Positions 29,516-38,277 of a DNA stretch of 42,007 bases are shown here, piece by piece (within the stretch, counting starts at the first letter, position 1; every line of letters begins with the position of its first letter). The notes beneath the pieces were generated by a model, which did not search any database, was not told where the DNA came from, and worked only from the letters and a program-made list of their open reading frames with translations. This DNA comes from DASRDU01 sp035560235 (lineage in GTDB: Bacteria; Acidobacteriota; Blastocatellia; RBC074), in the NCBI GenBank assembly GCA_035560235.1, contig DATMAG010000110.1:1-42007 (forward strand). Direction: 5' to 3'. Both the position numbers and the translations under genes were made by a program.

Positions 29516-29841
29516 AATCAAAAAATAACTCCACAATTCCGGATTTGAACTTTAATCTGAGACAGCACGCAAGCGATTATCCTCTGGCAGGATTCATTAA
29601 ATTCGGACTGCTTTGCTGCCGCCTTCAGTCAACCAGTGTGCCATAACGGGAATTCAGGCTGATCGGTGCCGGATGGCAGGTTTTCATATGATATTGAACA
29701 TGTTCTGACGCCGAAAGGAAAGCACCTGAAGTTCAGAATGACATATTCCGGCCCTCACCTGCCAGGATTCGTCACCTGCAGGTCTTTCAGGCGAGCCGCA
29801 CGCGCCCTGGCGGTTCTTTCCTCCGGGTCATAAATGAATGA

Positions 29842-29870
29842 TTGACACCTGCTTTTTAACTGATGATAAT
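29842..29870 (+). promoter_or_regulatory. Sigma70-type promoter for the GAF-protein gene
   Basis: A perfect TTGACA (29842-29847), a 17-bp spacer and GATAAT (29865-29870, 5 of 6) lie 83 nt upstream of the start codon at 29953. It is the best consensus promoter in the window. The rest of the gap 29537-29841 shows no gene; a GAACATGTTC palindrome at about 29696 is noted without assignment. Confidence 0.75.
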
Positions 29871-29952
29871 AAAGCGGTTCGCCCCTCAGGATGATCCGGT
29901 CATCATTAAACTACCCCGCGAGCATCGCCGGTAACAACAACGGAGGGTCATA

Positions 29953-31596
29953 GTGGTTCACGATAACACCCAGAGTCTGGAAGAAAAACTTCAGCAGCAG
30001 GTCAGTTCACTGCTGGCCAAACGCTTCAGTTCTGTCGAAGGCGAGGTGCAGCGGCTGCAGGCTTCAATCAATGAATTCTGCGAGCGGCTGCTGACCTGTG
30101 CGAGCAACAGAGAAGTAGCGACTGATGAAGTAGCCGATCTGCATACAGAACTCAGACAAACGCTGAGCGAAGAATCTGATCGCGCCTCATCGCGCGCTGT
30201 CGCGGAAGCTGTCGCCAAAGCGGAAGAAGAATTTCAACGCAAGCTGACTGAAGCACAGGCTGAAGCCGAAGCGCAAATCAGTGAACTGCGGGCCGAACTC
30301 GCAGCCAGTCAGCAGGCCGCGCTGGCGGCTCCGGCAGCTGAAGTCGCAGTTGCGCCGCAGAGAGGTTTCGATCTGGTGCGGCAGGCCGTTGTCGAACTCG
30401 ACGCACAGCGCACTCAGGCTGAAGCGCTGACCACGCTGGTCAGATATGCAGCCCGCTTCGCTCCCCGCGTTGTCTTCTTCGTGCTCAAGGGCGGAAGTGC
30501 GATTGGCTGGAAGGCGAGCGGCTTTGCCAACGGCCTCAATGATGAAACGGCGCGGTCGCTGAACGTTCCGGTTTCTTCAGTGACGCTGCTGCGCGAAGCA
30601 GTCGAGCGACAGCAACCCGTCACTGCCAGTGCGGAAATGCTGAATGAACCGCTGCTCGGTTCATACGGCGCCCCGCAGCCGAAGCACGCAGTCGCCATTC
30701 CGCTGACGGTCAGGAACAAGGCCGCGGCCATTCTTTACGCTGACTCGGAAACAGAGGATCAGGCCGCCATCAACACCGATGCGCTGGCCACCCTGCTGCA
30801 CGTCACCAGCCTGGTCGTCGAACTGCTGCCGGTTCGCCGCAGCGCCGAGCCGGTTCGCCCGGTTACGCCGCAGCCGCAGGTTCAACCCGTCGCGGCTCAG
30901 CCGCCTGCTGCGCCGCAACCCGCTCCGGCTGTGACTGCGACTCCCGCACCAGTGCAATCAGCACCAGTCTTCTATGGAGGACTCGGTGATGAGCAGCCCG
31001 CCAGAATTGAGACGCCCGCACCGGGCGAACAGGCGGCACCCGCCTTTGCTTCAGCGGTTCCAACTACACAGATGCCTCCGGTCATCACTGCCGCTCCCGC
31101 AGCGCCCGAATCACCGGTTTCACTGGCGCCCGCGCCGCAGCCGGTTGAAGAGCCGACGCCGACGCCTGTCTTTACTGCCGTGCCGGAACCTGCTCCTGTG
31201 CCGGCAGCCGTGCCGGAACCAGTTACTGCGGCTGCGACGACTCCGCTCAGCAGCGGTGCGGGTCAGACGCAGCGCTCAGGCAGCATTCTGCCGGGTACTG
31301 CCAGCGAGTCTGAAGTCCGGGCGCACAACGATGCGCGCCGGTTTGCCCGGCTGCTGGTCTCTGAAATCAAGCTTTACAACGAAGCCAAAGTCTCTGACGG
31401 ACGCCGCAGTCACGATCTGTACGAGCGGCTGAAGGAAGACATTGACCGCAGTCGCCAGATGTACGAAAAACGTGTCCCGCCTGCGGTGGCGGCAAAGTAC
31501 GACTACTTTTACGACGAACTGCTTCATACGCTGGCTGAAGGCGATCCGTCAAAACTCGGTCACGGCTGTCCCGGCCCGACCGTGCCGATCAATTGA
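29953..31596 (+). CDS. Coiled-coil/GAF protein with Pro-Ala-rich linker and conserved helical C-terminus
   Basis: A 547-residue cytosolic protein of unknown function. Residues 5-120 are a coiled coil. Residues about 150-285 resemble a GAF domain (TLVRYAARFAPRVVFFVLKG, AVAIPLTVRNKAAAILYADS). Residues about 290-435 are a Pro/Ala/Gln/Val-rich linker. The last 100 residues form a charged helical domain (DARRFARLLVSEIKLYNEAKV, DLYERLKEDIDRSRQMYEKRV). In my recollection this domain also ends other acidobacterial and deltaproteobacterial regulatory proteins. The start is a GTG at 29953 with CGGAGGG upstream and a strong promoter before it. There is no output enzyme domain, so it may act as a scaffold or sensor adaptor. 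A lytic transglycosylase gene follows. Confidence 0.8.
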   Translation: MVHDNTQSLEEKLQQQVSSLLAKRFSSVEGEVQRLQASINEFCERLLTCASNREVATDEVADLHTELRQTLSEESDRASSRAVAEAVAKAEEEFQRKLTEAQAEAEAQISELRAELAASQQAALAAPAAEVAVAPQRGFDLVRQAVVELDAQRTQAEALTTLVRYAARFAPRVVFFVLKGGSAIGWKASGFANGLNDETARSLNVPVSSVTLLREAVERQQPVTASAEMLNEPLLGSYGAPQPKHAVAIPLTVRNKAAAILYADSETEDQAAINTDALATLLHVTSLVVELLPVRRSAEPVRPVTPQPQVQPVAAQPPAAPQPAPAVTATPAPVQSAPVFYGGLGDEQPARIETPAPGEQAAPAFASAVPTTQMPPVITAAPAAPESPVSLAPAPQPVEEPTPTPVFTAVPEPAPVPAAVPEPVTAAATTPLSSGAGQTQRSGSILPGTASESEVRAHNDARRFARLLVSEIKLYNEAKVSDGRRSHDLYERLKEDIDRSRQMYEKRVPPAVAAKYDYFYDELLHTLAEGDPSKLGHGCPGPTVPIN

Positions 31597-31605
31597 CCTG
31601 ACTGC

Positions 31606-31645
31606 TGACGAGGGGCAGGCAACCTCTGAGACCTGTCCCTCGTCA
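31606..31645 (+). terminator. Hairpin after the GAF-protein gene
   Basis: A 14-bp stem (31606-31619, 31632-31645; arm TGACGAGGGGCAGG with one G-U pair) and a 12-nt loop lie 10 nt after the stop. There is no U-run, so termination is uncertain. It could attenuate read-through into the lytic transglycosylase gene. Confidence 0.5.
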
Positions 31646-31728
31646 ATGCGTTCCGAGCGAACTGACTGCTCCCTTGCTCGCTCAATTCTTTGCCTCTGAC
31701 GCTAACCAGACCAAAGCGAGCTACTCTG

Positions 31729-33972
31729 ATGAAAGTTTTTCCAACTCTCTCTCTCGATTCCCTGGGATTTCCCTCCCGCCTTTTCCTGATCGCGCTGCTG
31801 CTTGCTCCGCTGGTCATCACTTCGTCATCAGCGACGGCTGGCAGGACAGCGCCGCCTCAGGCGCGGGTTCAGTTGCGCGCCGCTGTGATTTCCGGTTCCG
31901 AAGCCGAACTGCAGAAAGTCGAGCAGGCGTTTCCGCGCACGCAGGAAGCTGCGCTGGCGCGACTGCTGCGCGGATACCTGCGGCTCCAGGCGAAGGATTA
32001 CGCGACAGCGGCCTCGCTGCTCAGCGATGAGCTGATCGGGCGGTACAGCGCGCTCGGTGATTACGCGCTCTACTATCGCGGTCAGGCGCTGCAGAATGCG
32101 GGCCGCAGCGATGAGGCCGAACGCGCTTACCGGCAACTGGCCCGGAGTTACCCGACCTCGCTCTTTGCGCGCACTGCCGCCTTGCAGGCCGCCGGTTCAG
32201 CCCTGCTGCGCAATGCATACGAAGTCGCCCTCAAAGACCTGACGCCGCTGACTGAGGATGAAAAGGATGGCACGGCGCTCAGACTCAGGGCCGATGCGCT
32301 GGAAAAGCTTGGTCGCCGCGATGAGGCGATTGCCGCGCTGCGTCAGATTTACTTTGAAGCGCCGCAGTCATCCGAAGCTGAAAACGTCAGCGTGAAGCTC
32401 ACTGAACTCGGGGCGTCAATCGCACCGGCTGACGCAGCCATGCAGCGCAAGCGGGCCGACAAACTTTATGAAGCAGGCCTGCACGTGCTGAGCGCGCAGG
32501 CTTATGACCAGCTGGCCCGCCTCTTCCCTGCCGCAGCGACGACCGAAGTTCAGATGCGCGCCGCGATCAGTTATTACAAGGCGAAATCGTATCAGCAGGC
32601 GCTCAGCGTGCTCAGCCAGGTGCGCGCCCGCACGCCGCAGGAGATGGCCGCAGTGATTTACTATCGCGGCCTCTGCCATCGCGGTCTCGGCCAGGAAGCG
32701 GCGATGCTCGAAGCGCTCGCTGAACTGCGCCGCACCTCGCCCGCGAATGAATACATCGGCGATCTGCTTTACGAGATCGGCGGTTTTTATGACAAGCGCA
32801 ATCAGCCGGCCCAGGCCGCCGCCTTCTATGACCAGATGGTGCGCCAGTTCCCGCGCGACAACAATGCTGATGAGGCGCAGTTTTATCTGGCCTGGCGCGA
32901 GCATCAGGCCAGGAACTGGCCTGCCGCCGGAAAGCTGCTGCTCGAACACGTCGCGGCTTACGGCGATGTCACTGATAATCGCGGCAAGGCGGCCTTCTGG
33001 GGCGCGCGCGACCTCGAGCGCGCCGGAGAAAAGGCCAGGGCGCTGACGCTTTATAAAGCCCTGCTGCTGCGTTACGGCGCGGGCTGGTATGGTTACATTT
33101 CAGAGAAGTACATCGCGCAGCTTGAAAGCGCGGGCATCAAACCCGTTCCGACCGGCAGCGACATTACGCTCGATCGCGCAGTCGCCAGGCTGCAGGTCAA
33201 CCGCCCGGTCATTGAAAGCCTGCAGCCTGACGGGGCAGAGCGCATCAGCAAGTCCGAACAACTCAGCCTCATCGCGCTGCACCCGCAGGCCCTGAGCGAG
33301 GCTGAAGCGGCCCGCGCCGAGTATCCGGCTTCGCCGAAGGTCAATCTGCGCATCGCGCAGATCTTTCGCGCCCGCAATGAAAACGCGGCGGCAATCAATG
33401 CGCTCAAGCGCGCTTATCCTGATTATGCGCAGGCGCTGCCGCAGGAGATGACGCGCGAAGTGTGGGACATCTTCTATCCGCTCGGCTGGTGGGACACGAT
33501 CAGACAGGAGGCGAAGCGGTACAACCTCGATCCGTATCAGGTGGCCGGACTGATTCGTCAGGAATCAATCTTCAATCCGCAGGCCCGCAGCCGCGCCAAT
33601 GCGCTCGGACTGATGCAACTGCTGCCTTCAACCGGGCGGCTCGTCGCCCGACAGTACGGAGTCGGCAACGGCGCAGTCAGCAGCAGCGATCTCTACAATC
33701 CGGTGCTCAACATCCAGCTTGGGACGGCCTATCTGGAACAACTGCTCAGACAGTTCGGGCGCTTTGAATACGTCGCAGCCGCCTACAACGGCGGCCCGAC
33801 ACGCGTCTCGCGCTGGATTCGCGAACTGCCCGGCGAGACGATTGAAGACTGGGTCGAAAACATCCCGCTCTCGGAAACCCGTCTTTATGTTCAGGGCGTC
33901 TATCGCAACATGCGCCAGTACCAGAAGCTCTACGACGAACAGGGACGCTACAGAAGCATCGTTCCTGAATAA
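31729..33972 (+). CDS. Soluble lytic transglycosylase, Slt70-like
   Basis: Periplasmic murein-cleaving enzyme of 747 residues from the ATG at 31729; a TTG at 31690 adds 13 unlikely residues. The signal peptide is about 15-40 (SRLFLIALLLAPLVITSSSATA). Residues 45-590 are a TPR-like helical superhelix, as in Slt70's U/L domains. The C-terminal SLT domain has catalytic E612 (LIRQESIFNPQARS), then NALGLMQLLPST and AAYNGGPTRVSRW. All key motifs are intact. A very strong hairpin (33982-34056) follows the stop. Confidence 0.94.
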   Translation: MKVFPTLSLDSLGFPSRLFLIALLLAPLVITSSSATAGRTAPPQARVQLRAAVISGSEAELQKVEQAFPRTQEAALARLLRGYLRLQAKDYATAASLLSDELIGRYSALGDYALYYRGQALQNAGRSDEAERAYRQLARSYPTSLFARTAALQAAGSALLRNAYEVALKDLTPLTEDEKDGTALRLRADALEKLGRRDEAIAALRQIYFEAPQSSEAENVSVKLTELGASIAPADAAMQRKRADKLYEAGLHVLSAQAYDQLARLFPAAATTEVQMRAAISYYKAKSYQQALSVLSQVRARTPQEMAAVIYYRGLCHRGLGQEAAMLEALAELRRTSPANEYIGDLLYEIGGFYDKRNQPAQAAAFYDQMVRQFPRDNNADEAQFYLAWREHQARNWPAAGKLLLEHVAAYGDVTDNRGKAAFWGARDLERAGEKARALTLYKALLLRYGAGWYGYISEKYIAQLESAGIKPVPTGSDITLDRAVARLQVNRPVIESLQPDGAERISKSEQLSLIALHPQALSEAEAARAEYPASPKVNLRIAQIFRARNENAAAINALKRAYPDYAQALPQEMTREVWDIFYPLGWWDTIRQEAKRYNLDPYQVAGLIRQESIFNPQARSRANALGLMQLLPSTGRLVARQYGVGNGAVSSSDLYNPVLNIQLGTAYLEQLLRQFGRFEYVAAAYNGGPTRVSRWIRELPGETIEDWVENIPLSETRLYVQGVYRNMRQYQKLYDEQGRYRSIVPE

Positions 33973-33981
33973 GAGTTTCAG

Positions 33982-34056
33982 CTTCCGCGAAGAGACAGGA
34001 AGGGGCACGAAGAATCATCAGTGTTCTTCGTGCCCCTTCCTGTCTCTTCGCGGAAG
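33982..34056. terminator. Bidirectional terminator with 33-bp perfect stem
   Basis: Arms 33982-34014 and 34024-34056 are perfect 33-bp inverted copies around a 9-nt loop. They begin CTTCCGCGAAGAGACAGG. The element sits exactly between the convergent lytic transglycosylase gene (ends 33972) and TlpA-like gene (ends 34060). The stem is far longer than a normal terminator. Confidence 0.75.
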
Positions 34057-34059
34057 TGA

Positions 34060-35466
34060 TTATTTCTTCTTCGCCGCTTCAATCTTCTCGCTCAGCATCG
34101 CCACGAAATCCTCTTCGCGCGCGATGCCTGCCTGCCGGTACGAGACGTTGCCCTGACGATCAAAGATGATCGTGGTCGGAATCGAATCAACTCCGAAATG
34201 ATCGTTCAGGTAATCAGCGTAAGCGACTGGCAGTTTGTATTTCTGCTCCTTCAGAAACGGCTCGACCAGCGCGCGGTCTTCGTCGGTGCTGAGCGCCAGA
34301 AAGACCACGTCCTTGTCGGCGCTGTATTTCGCCATCGTCTTTTCAAGCAGCGGCATTTCGATCCGGCACGGGCCGCACCACGTCGCCCAGAAATTCACGA
34401 CGATGACCTTGCCCTTGTAATCGCCCAGACTGATGCGCGTGCCGTCGAGCTTGGTCAGCCGGAACTGAAACGGATCGGTCACGCCTTCGTTGATGTTCGG
34501 CGTTTCGATCTTCGCCAGACGCTCGGCCTGCTCCTTCTGATGCGCGTCGTATGTTTTCAGGATCAGATCGCCCAGCCCCGCTTCGGAGCCTCTCTTCGCC
34601 ACGTAAAGTCTGCCGAGGCGGCGGCGGATTTCATCGCGTTCGGCGCCGTCCTTCTCTTCCATCGAAAGCACGAAGGCCTGCAGGTAATAATCCATCGCCT
34701 CGTCAGCCGCCCTGCGCTTCTCGGCCATTTCGGCCAGCAGCATCGCGGCTTCAGAAAAGCGCGAGAGCCGGTAACTTTTCAGCAGATCAGCCGTCGCCTT
34801 TTCATTGCTGCCGAGATCGGCCTGGACTCTGCCGCGAATCAGATAGACCGAAGCCAGACCGCGTGATCTGCGGTCTTCCCACTGCGCGGCGCTGACGCGG
34901 GCGGGCTTGCCGCGCGTGAAGATGTTTTCGAATTCCTCGACCAGTTGATTCGCGTAACCGAGCGCCTTTGTCAGATCGCCTTCGGCGCGCCGCTCGCGCA
35001 GCATCGAAATCAGCGAGGTCAGCATGTCCACGTCGTTCAGATTCGCCTCGACCAGCTTCGCGGCGTAATTAATCATCCGGTTGCGGTCGCGCAGCCGGGC
35101 GCTGATCTTGTACAGCTCGCGTTCGAGTTCGGCGCGATGCTCGCTGTTCGGATACTTCTTCAGCCAGGCTTCGAGATTTTCAACCAGCGCCTGTTCGCTG
35201 CCGCCCGAACTCTGAATCGCCCTGCGCAGCTCGGCGTCGGCATTGGCTGAGGCAGGCTTGTCCTGCGCTTCGCTCTGCTGCGGCGATTCGTCAGCCTCTT
35301 CCTTTGCGGCAGCTTCGGCGCGGCGTTTGATCTCCTTCTTCTCCGCTTCGGTTTTGCGCTGCAGTTTCGGTCGTGCAGACTCTTCCTGCGCCAGAGCAGG
35401 CAGTGAAAGAGCCGCTGAAATAATGATGGCAGCGAGCGAAAGGCTGAATGCGTCAGTAAACTTCAT
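34060..35466 (-). CDS. TlpA-like thioredoxin with N-terminal helical-repeat region
   Basis: A 468-residue exported redox protein. The signal peptide is about 6-26 (ending ALA). A charged Lys/Glu/Ala segment (30-75) and a TPR-like helical region (80-310) follow. A C-terminal TlpA/AhpC-type thioredoxin fold (about 330-465) carries the active site WCGPC (363-367) and cis-Pro in SIPTT (P430). It would reduce or shuffle disulfides in the periplasm, with the repeat region binding a partner. It lies 33 nt after pgeF on the same strand. Confidence 0.92.
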   Translation of the reverse strand: MKFTDAFSLSLAAIIISAALSLPALAQEESARPKLQRKTEAEKKEIKRRAEAAAKEEADESPQQSEAQDKPASANADAELRRAIQSSGGSEQALVENLEAWLKKYPNSEHRAELERELYKISARLRDRNRMINYAAKLVEANLNDVDMLTSLISMLRERRAEGDLTKALGYANQLVEEFENIFTRGKPARVSAAQWEDRRSRGLASVYLIRGRVQADLGSNEKATADLLKSYRLSRFSEAAMLLAEMAEKRRAADEAMDYYLQAFVLSMEEKDGAERDEIRRRLGRLYVAKRGSEAGLGDLILKTYDAHQKEQAERLAKIETPNINEGVTDPFQFRLTKLDGTRISLGDYKGKVIVVNFWATWCGPCRIEMPLLEKTMAKYSADKDVVFLALSTDEDRALVEPFLKEQKYKLPVAYADYLNDHFGVDSIPTTIIFDRQGNVSYRQAGIAREEDFVAMLSEKIEAAKKK

Positions 35467-35499
35467 CTCTATTTGTCCGTGTAATAAATGATCCGGTTA

Positions 35500-36360
35500 T
35501 CAGTTCTGTTCAGGCCAGCCGACGATGCCCATCAGTCGCCCGATGTGTCGCTCGTGGCCTCGTTCATAACGGTAGCTGAAGAAAAGATCGTTGCGCGCGA
35601 CCGTGCACAGCCCGCTGTCATAAATCTGACTGGCCGGAACGCCGCAGGCGAGCAACTGGCGCGTGTTTGCCTTGTTAATGTCGAGCCGACCCTTGCCGTT
35701 CGGCTGCTCGTCTTCAATCAGCTCATCGGCATAGCTGTATGCCTGACGAAAGGCGGCGAGGACTTCCGGGCCGACTTCAAAATGCTGCGCGCTGATCGCA
35801 GGGCCGAGCGCCGCGCGCAAATCCCGCGGGCGTGCCTCGTACTCGCGTTGCATCCGTTCAACTGTTCGTGCGACTATGCCCGCCAGCGTGCCGCGCCATC
35901 CGGCATGCACTGCGGCACAGGCTTTCGTTCTTTCATCCACGATCAGCACGGGCAGGCAGTCGGCTGTCTGCACGGCCAGCAGAATCCGCGGCGTCCGTGT
36001 CATCAGCGCATCGCCGGTCTGCGCCTCGCGCAGCGCATCTTCATAGCTGGTCACGGCGCGAATCTCCGCCGAATGAATCTGCTTTGCGGTCACGAGCGGC
36101 CAGCCGGTCGCGCCGGTCGCGGCCAGAAAGCGCCGCCGGTTTTCGAGCACCAGTTCGCGCTGATCGCCCTGCCGGTCTCTGGTAAAGTTGCCGAGGCTGA
36201 GCGAGTTTTCAGGCAGTGGACTGACGCCGCCGAGCCGCGTGCTGAAGGCGTTTTTGAAGCCCGCCCGCTCCAGCGGCTCGCAGACGAGATAAGGCACGCC
36301 GTCGCGCTCGCGGAAGGAGAAATCATTTATTGCAATGGTCGTCGGAATCGGTGTGGACAT
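35500..36360 (-). CDS. pgeF: Multicopper/laccase-domain protein PgeF (YfiH family)
   Basis: YfiH-family enzyme, 286 residues from the ATG at 36360. PgeF removes wrongly built muropeptides (cleaves the Ser-MurNAc link); other members act on purine nucleosides. Metal and active-site residues H96 (TAKQIHSAEI), C135 (QTADCLPVL) and H152 (VHAGWRG) are in place with family spacing. The start overlaps the divergent acpS start by 26 nt. No strong ribosome-binding site is seen, and a shorter GTG start near 36300 is possible. The tlpA-like gene follows by 33 nt. Confidence 0.9.
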   Translation of the reverse strand: MSTPIPTTIAINDFSFRERDGVPYLVCEPLERAGFKNAFSTRLGGVSPLPENSLSLGNFTRDRQGDQRELVLENRRRFLAATGATGWPLVTAKQIHSAEIRAVTSYEDALREAQTGDALMTRTPRILLAVQTADCLPVLIVDERTKACAAVHAGWRGTLAGIVARTVERMQREYEARPRDLRAALGPAISAQHFEVGPEVLAAFRQAYSYADELIEDEQPNGKGRLDINKANTRQLLACGVPASQIYDSGLCTVARNDLFFSYRYERGHERHIGRLMGIVGWPEQN

Positions 36361-36718
36361 TGTTGAAGTCGCGCGCATTGAAAAGGCCATCTCGCGGCAC
36401 GGCGCGCGTTTTATCAATCGAATTTACTGGCCGCAGGAAGCTGCTTACTGCGAACGGGCCGGACACAACTTTCAGCGTTACGCCACGCGCTTCGCCGCCA
36501 AGGAGGCCGCCCGCAAAGCCATCGGCGCAGCGACACCGGTCAGGGCGCTCGACTGGCACGACATCGAAATCATATCATCAACCGAAGGCGCGCCACAGCT
36601 TGAATTTCACGGTCGCGCCGCCGAACTGGCCAGAGAACTCGGCATCACCCGCGCGCACGTGTCACTCTCGCATACGGCTGAAATGGCCATTGCCACTGTC
36701 GTGCTGGAAAGGCTGTAA
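36335..36718 (+). CDS. acpS: Holo-[acyl-carrier-protein] synthase
   Basis: Transfers 4'-phosphopantetheine from CoA to acyl carrier protein. The 127-residue product has usual AcpS length. It starts MVVGIGVDIVEVARIE with the Mg-binding D8 and the catalytic-site E57 in RFAAKEA. The start ATG at 36335 is fixed by the family N-terminus. AAGGAGA lies 14 nt upstream, farther than usual. Its 5' end overlaps that of the divergent pgeF. A hairpin terminator follows at 36806. Confidence 0.96.
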   Translation: MVVGIGVDIVEVARIEKAISRHGARFINRIYWPQEAAYCERAGHNFQRYATRFAAKEAARKAIGAATPVRALDWHDIEIISSTEGAPQLEFHGRAAELARELGITRAHVSLSHTAEMAIATVVLERL

Positions 36719-36805
36719 CGCACGCGCCTCGATTCCACCTGCTACCCTCTCCTTACTTCACCAGCGCCTGACAGCATCAGGCAGACTCGACTTTAGATAA
36801 AGCAG

Positions 36806-36850
36806 CGCCCGAGCCTGATAAGAATCAGGCTTTGGGCGGAGCGTTCTTTT
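36806..36850 (+). terminator. Rho-independent terminator after acpS
   Basis: The stem is built from CGCCC (36806-36810) and GCCTGAT (36813-36819), pairing with ATCAGGC (36824-36830) and GGGCG (36834-36838), with a small internal bulge. TTCTTTT follows at 36844-36850. It lies about 90 nt beyond the acpS stop. Confidence 0.65.
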
Positions 36851-37127
36851 AATCAGTCAAGCCGCGAAACCAGGCGCGTGTGCCTGATTCCGCCGTTTTG
36901 GCGTTAAGCGATAGCGCTCCGGCCCGGCACGCGGACGCCCTCTTTCCAGCCCGGTGATTTTCCTCGTGGCAGCACCGCCTGCGGTAAATGCTCCGCCAGG
37001 GCACGGATCAAGCATCCGGGCGCTGGTTGCGCGGTCGTCAACGGCGCGTGCCGGGGCAGGCGCGCATCGGCGGCCTGTCCGCGAAACAAGTACAGTTCCC
37101 ACCCGCGAGGAGAAGAAGGGCGACATC
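36851..37127. other. GC-rich stretch without recognisable gene
   Basis: Open frames exist on both strands, but their amino-acid make-up (Arg/Ala/Pro) looks like frame shadows of GC-rich DNA. It lies upstream of the S9 peptidase remnant, where the missing part of that gene would be, and shows no similarity to it that I can see. Confidence 0.4.
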
Positions 37128-37469
37128 ACCGGCGACAGGGAATACGGCGCAGACTGGATTGATTTTTATCAGGATCTGATTCACGCTGAATCAGGCGGCT
37201 ACCCGTGGGGCAATTATGACCTGCTCTGGGAACGTTCGCCGCTCAGACACGTCAAAAAGGCGAAGACTCCGCTGCTGCTGATTCACGGCGAGAATGACAA
37301 TGATGTACACATCACGCAGGCTGAAGAGATGTACACGGCGCTGCGCATGCGCGGTATTGAGGCGGTGCTGGTGCGTTATCCGCGCGAAGGTCACGGCCTG
37401 CGCGAACCCGCGCATCGCGTGGACAGTCTGAACCGCACAATTGAATGGTTCGACCGGCATCTGAAATAA
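37128..37469 (+). pseudogene. C-terminal remnant of an S9 prolyl-oligopeptidase-type peptidase
   Basis: About 113 codons match the end of S9 peptidases: SPLRHVKKAKTPLLLIHGEND, the catalytic-type Asp in GENDNDVH, AEEMYTALRMRGIEAVLV, and the catalytic His in PREGHGLREP. The nucleophile motif GxSxGG and the whole beta-propeller are missing. Upstream sequence is unrelated GC-rich DNA. The frame itself has no stop, so the loss was probably one large deletion and may be fairly recent. Confidence 0.8.
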
Positions 37470-37506
37470 CCCTGGGACGCTCGCGCTCCCGGGGGCGATA
37501 ACCTGA

Positions 37507-38247
37507 ATGCGCGTCTTCAAAATACCAGAATCAATTGAACGACCATCCGCTGCGCTGCCGGAACCGGCAAAGCTTTCACTGCGCGCGGTGACGCTGCTCG
37601 AAGTTGCTTCAGTAGTCTTCACTGTGCTGATTACGGCCTGGGTGATCATGCCGCTGCGGCTGGGCAACTGGTGGATGGAATCACTGCCGGGGCTGCTCGC
37701 GCTGCTGATGATGTTCAATTCGCACCGGCTGCGCGGCGAGACGCCGCGTCAGCTCGGGTTCACGCCGGAACACTTCGGACGAGCGTGCCGCCTGCTGATC
37801 GGGCCGATGATTGTGGCGCTGGCGATTGTGCTGCTGATCGGGCGCGCGCTCGGTTCGCTGCATTTCACGGCTCACTTCCCGGCCAGCTTTTTCGGGCGTG
37901 CGGCGTGGGGGCTGGTGCAGCAGTACATCCTCCAGGCCTTTATCTTCAGGCGGCTGCGATCAGCGCTGACGAGTGAAGGTGAAGCTGAAACTCAGCCTTC
38001 ACTGCGTCTGCCAATTCTCACCACGGCGCTGCTCTTTGCGCTGGTTCACGCGCCGAATCTGCCGCTGATGCTGCTGACGTTTGCTTCAGCGCTGCTCTGG
38101 ACGCGGGTCTATTCGCGCGCGCCGAATCTGCCGGCGCTCGCGCTTTCGCACGGGCTGCTGAGCGCCGTCACTGCGATGTCGCTGCCTGACTGGATGCTCA
38201 GGGGAATGATCGTCGGACTGCGACATCTGGTCTATCAGGCGTTTTGA
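37507..38247 (+). CDS. CPBP/Abi-family intramembrane protein, non-canonical active site
   Basis: A 246-residue polytopic membrane protein. The CPBP (Abi) family are Rce1-like intramembrane metalloproteases with EExxxR, FxxxH and H motifs. Here motif 1 reads QAFIFR (143-148), so both glutamates are replaced. Motif 2 (FALVH, H181) and motif 3 (ALSHG, H215) are present. The protein may therefore belong to a variant branch or have lost proteolysis. The start ATG at 37507 has no strong ribosome-binding site. The SpoIIM-like gene follows 30 nt later, probably in the same unit. Confidence 0.78.
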   Translation: MRVFKIPESIERPSAALPEPAKLSLRAVTLLEVASVVFTVLITAWVIMPLRLGNWWMESLPGLLALLMMFNSHRLRGETPRQLGFTPEHFGRACRLLIGPMIVALAIVLLIGRALGSLHFTAHFPASFFGRAAWGLVQQYILQAFIFRRLRSALTSEGEAETQPSLRLPILTTALLFALVHAPNLPLMLLTFASALLWTRVYSRAPNLPALALSHGLLSAVTAMSLPDWMLRGMIVGLRHLVYQAF

Positions 38248-38277
38248 AATTTGAGGTTTGAGATTTGAGATCGGGCT

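Noticed and set aside
29696..29707. LexA/SOS box at GAACATGTTC
   Set aside because: The spacing does not match the Gram-positive (GAAC-N4-GTTC) or the enterobacterial (CTG-N10-CAG) consensus, and the gene downstream is not SOS-like.
36857..37129. Minus-strand 90-codon open frame in the acpS/S9 gap
   Set aside because: Arg/Ala/Pro-rich, with no start signal and no recognisable family; it is best read as GC-rich non-coding DNA.
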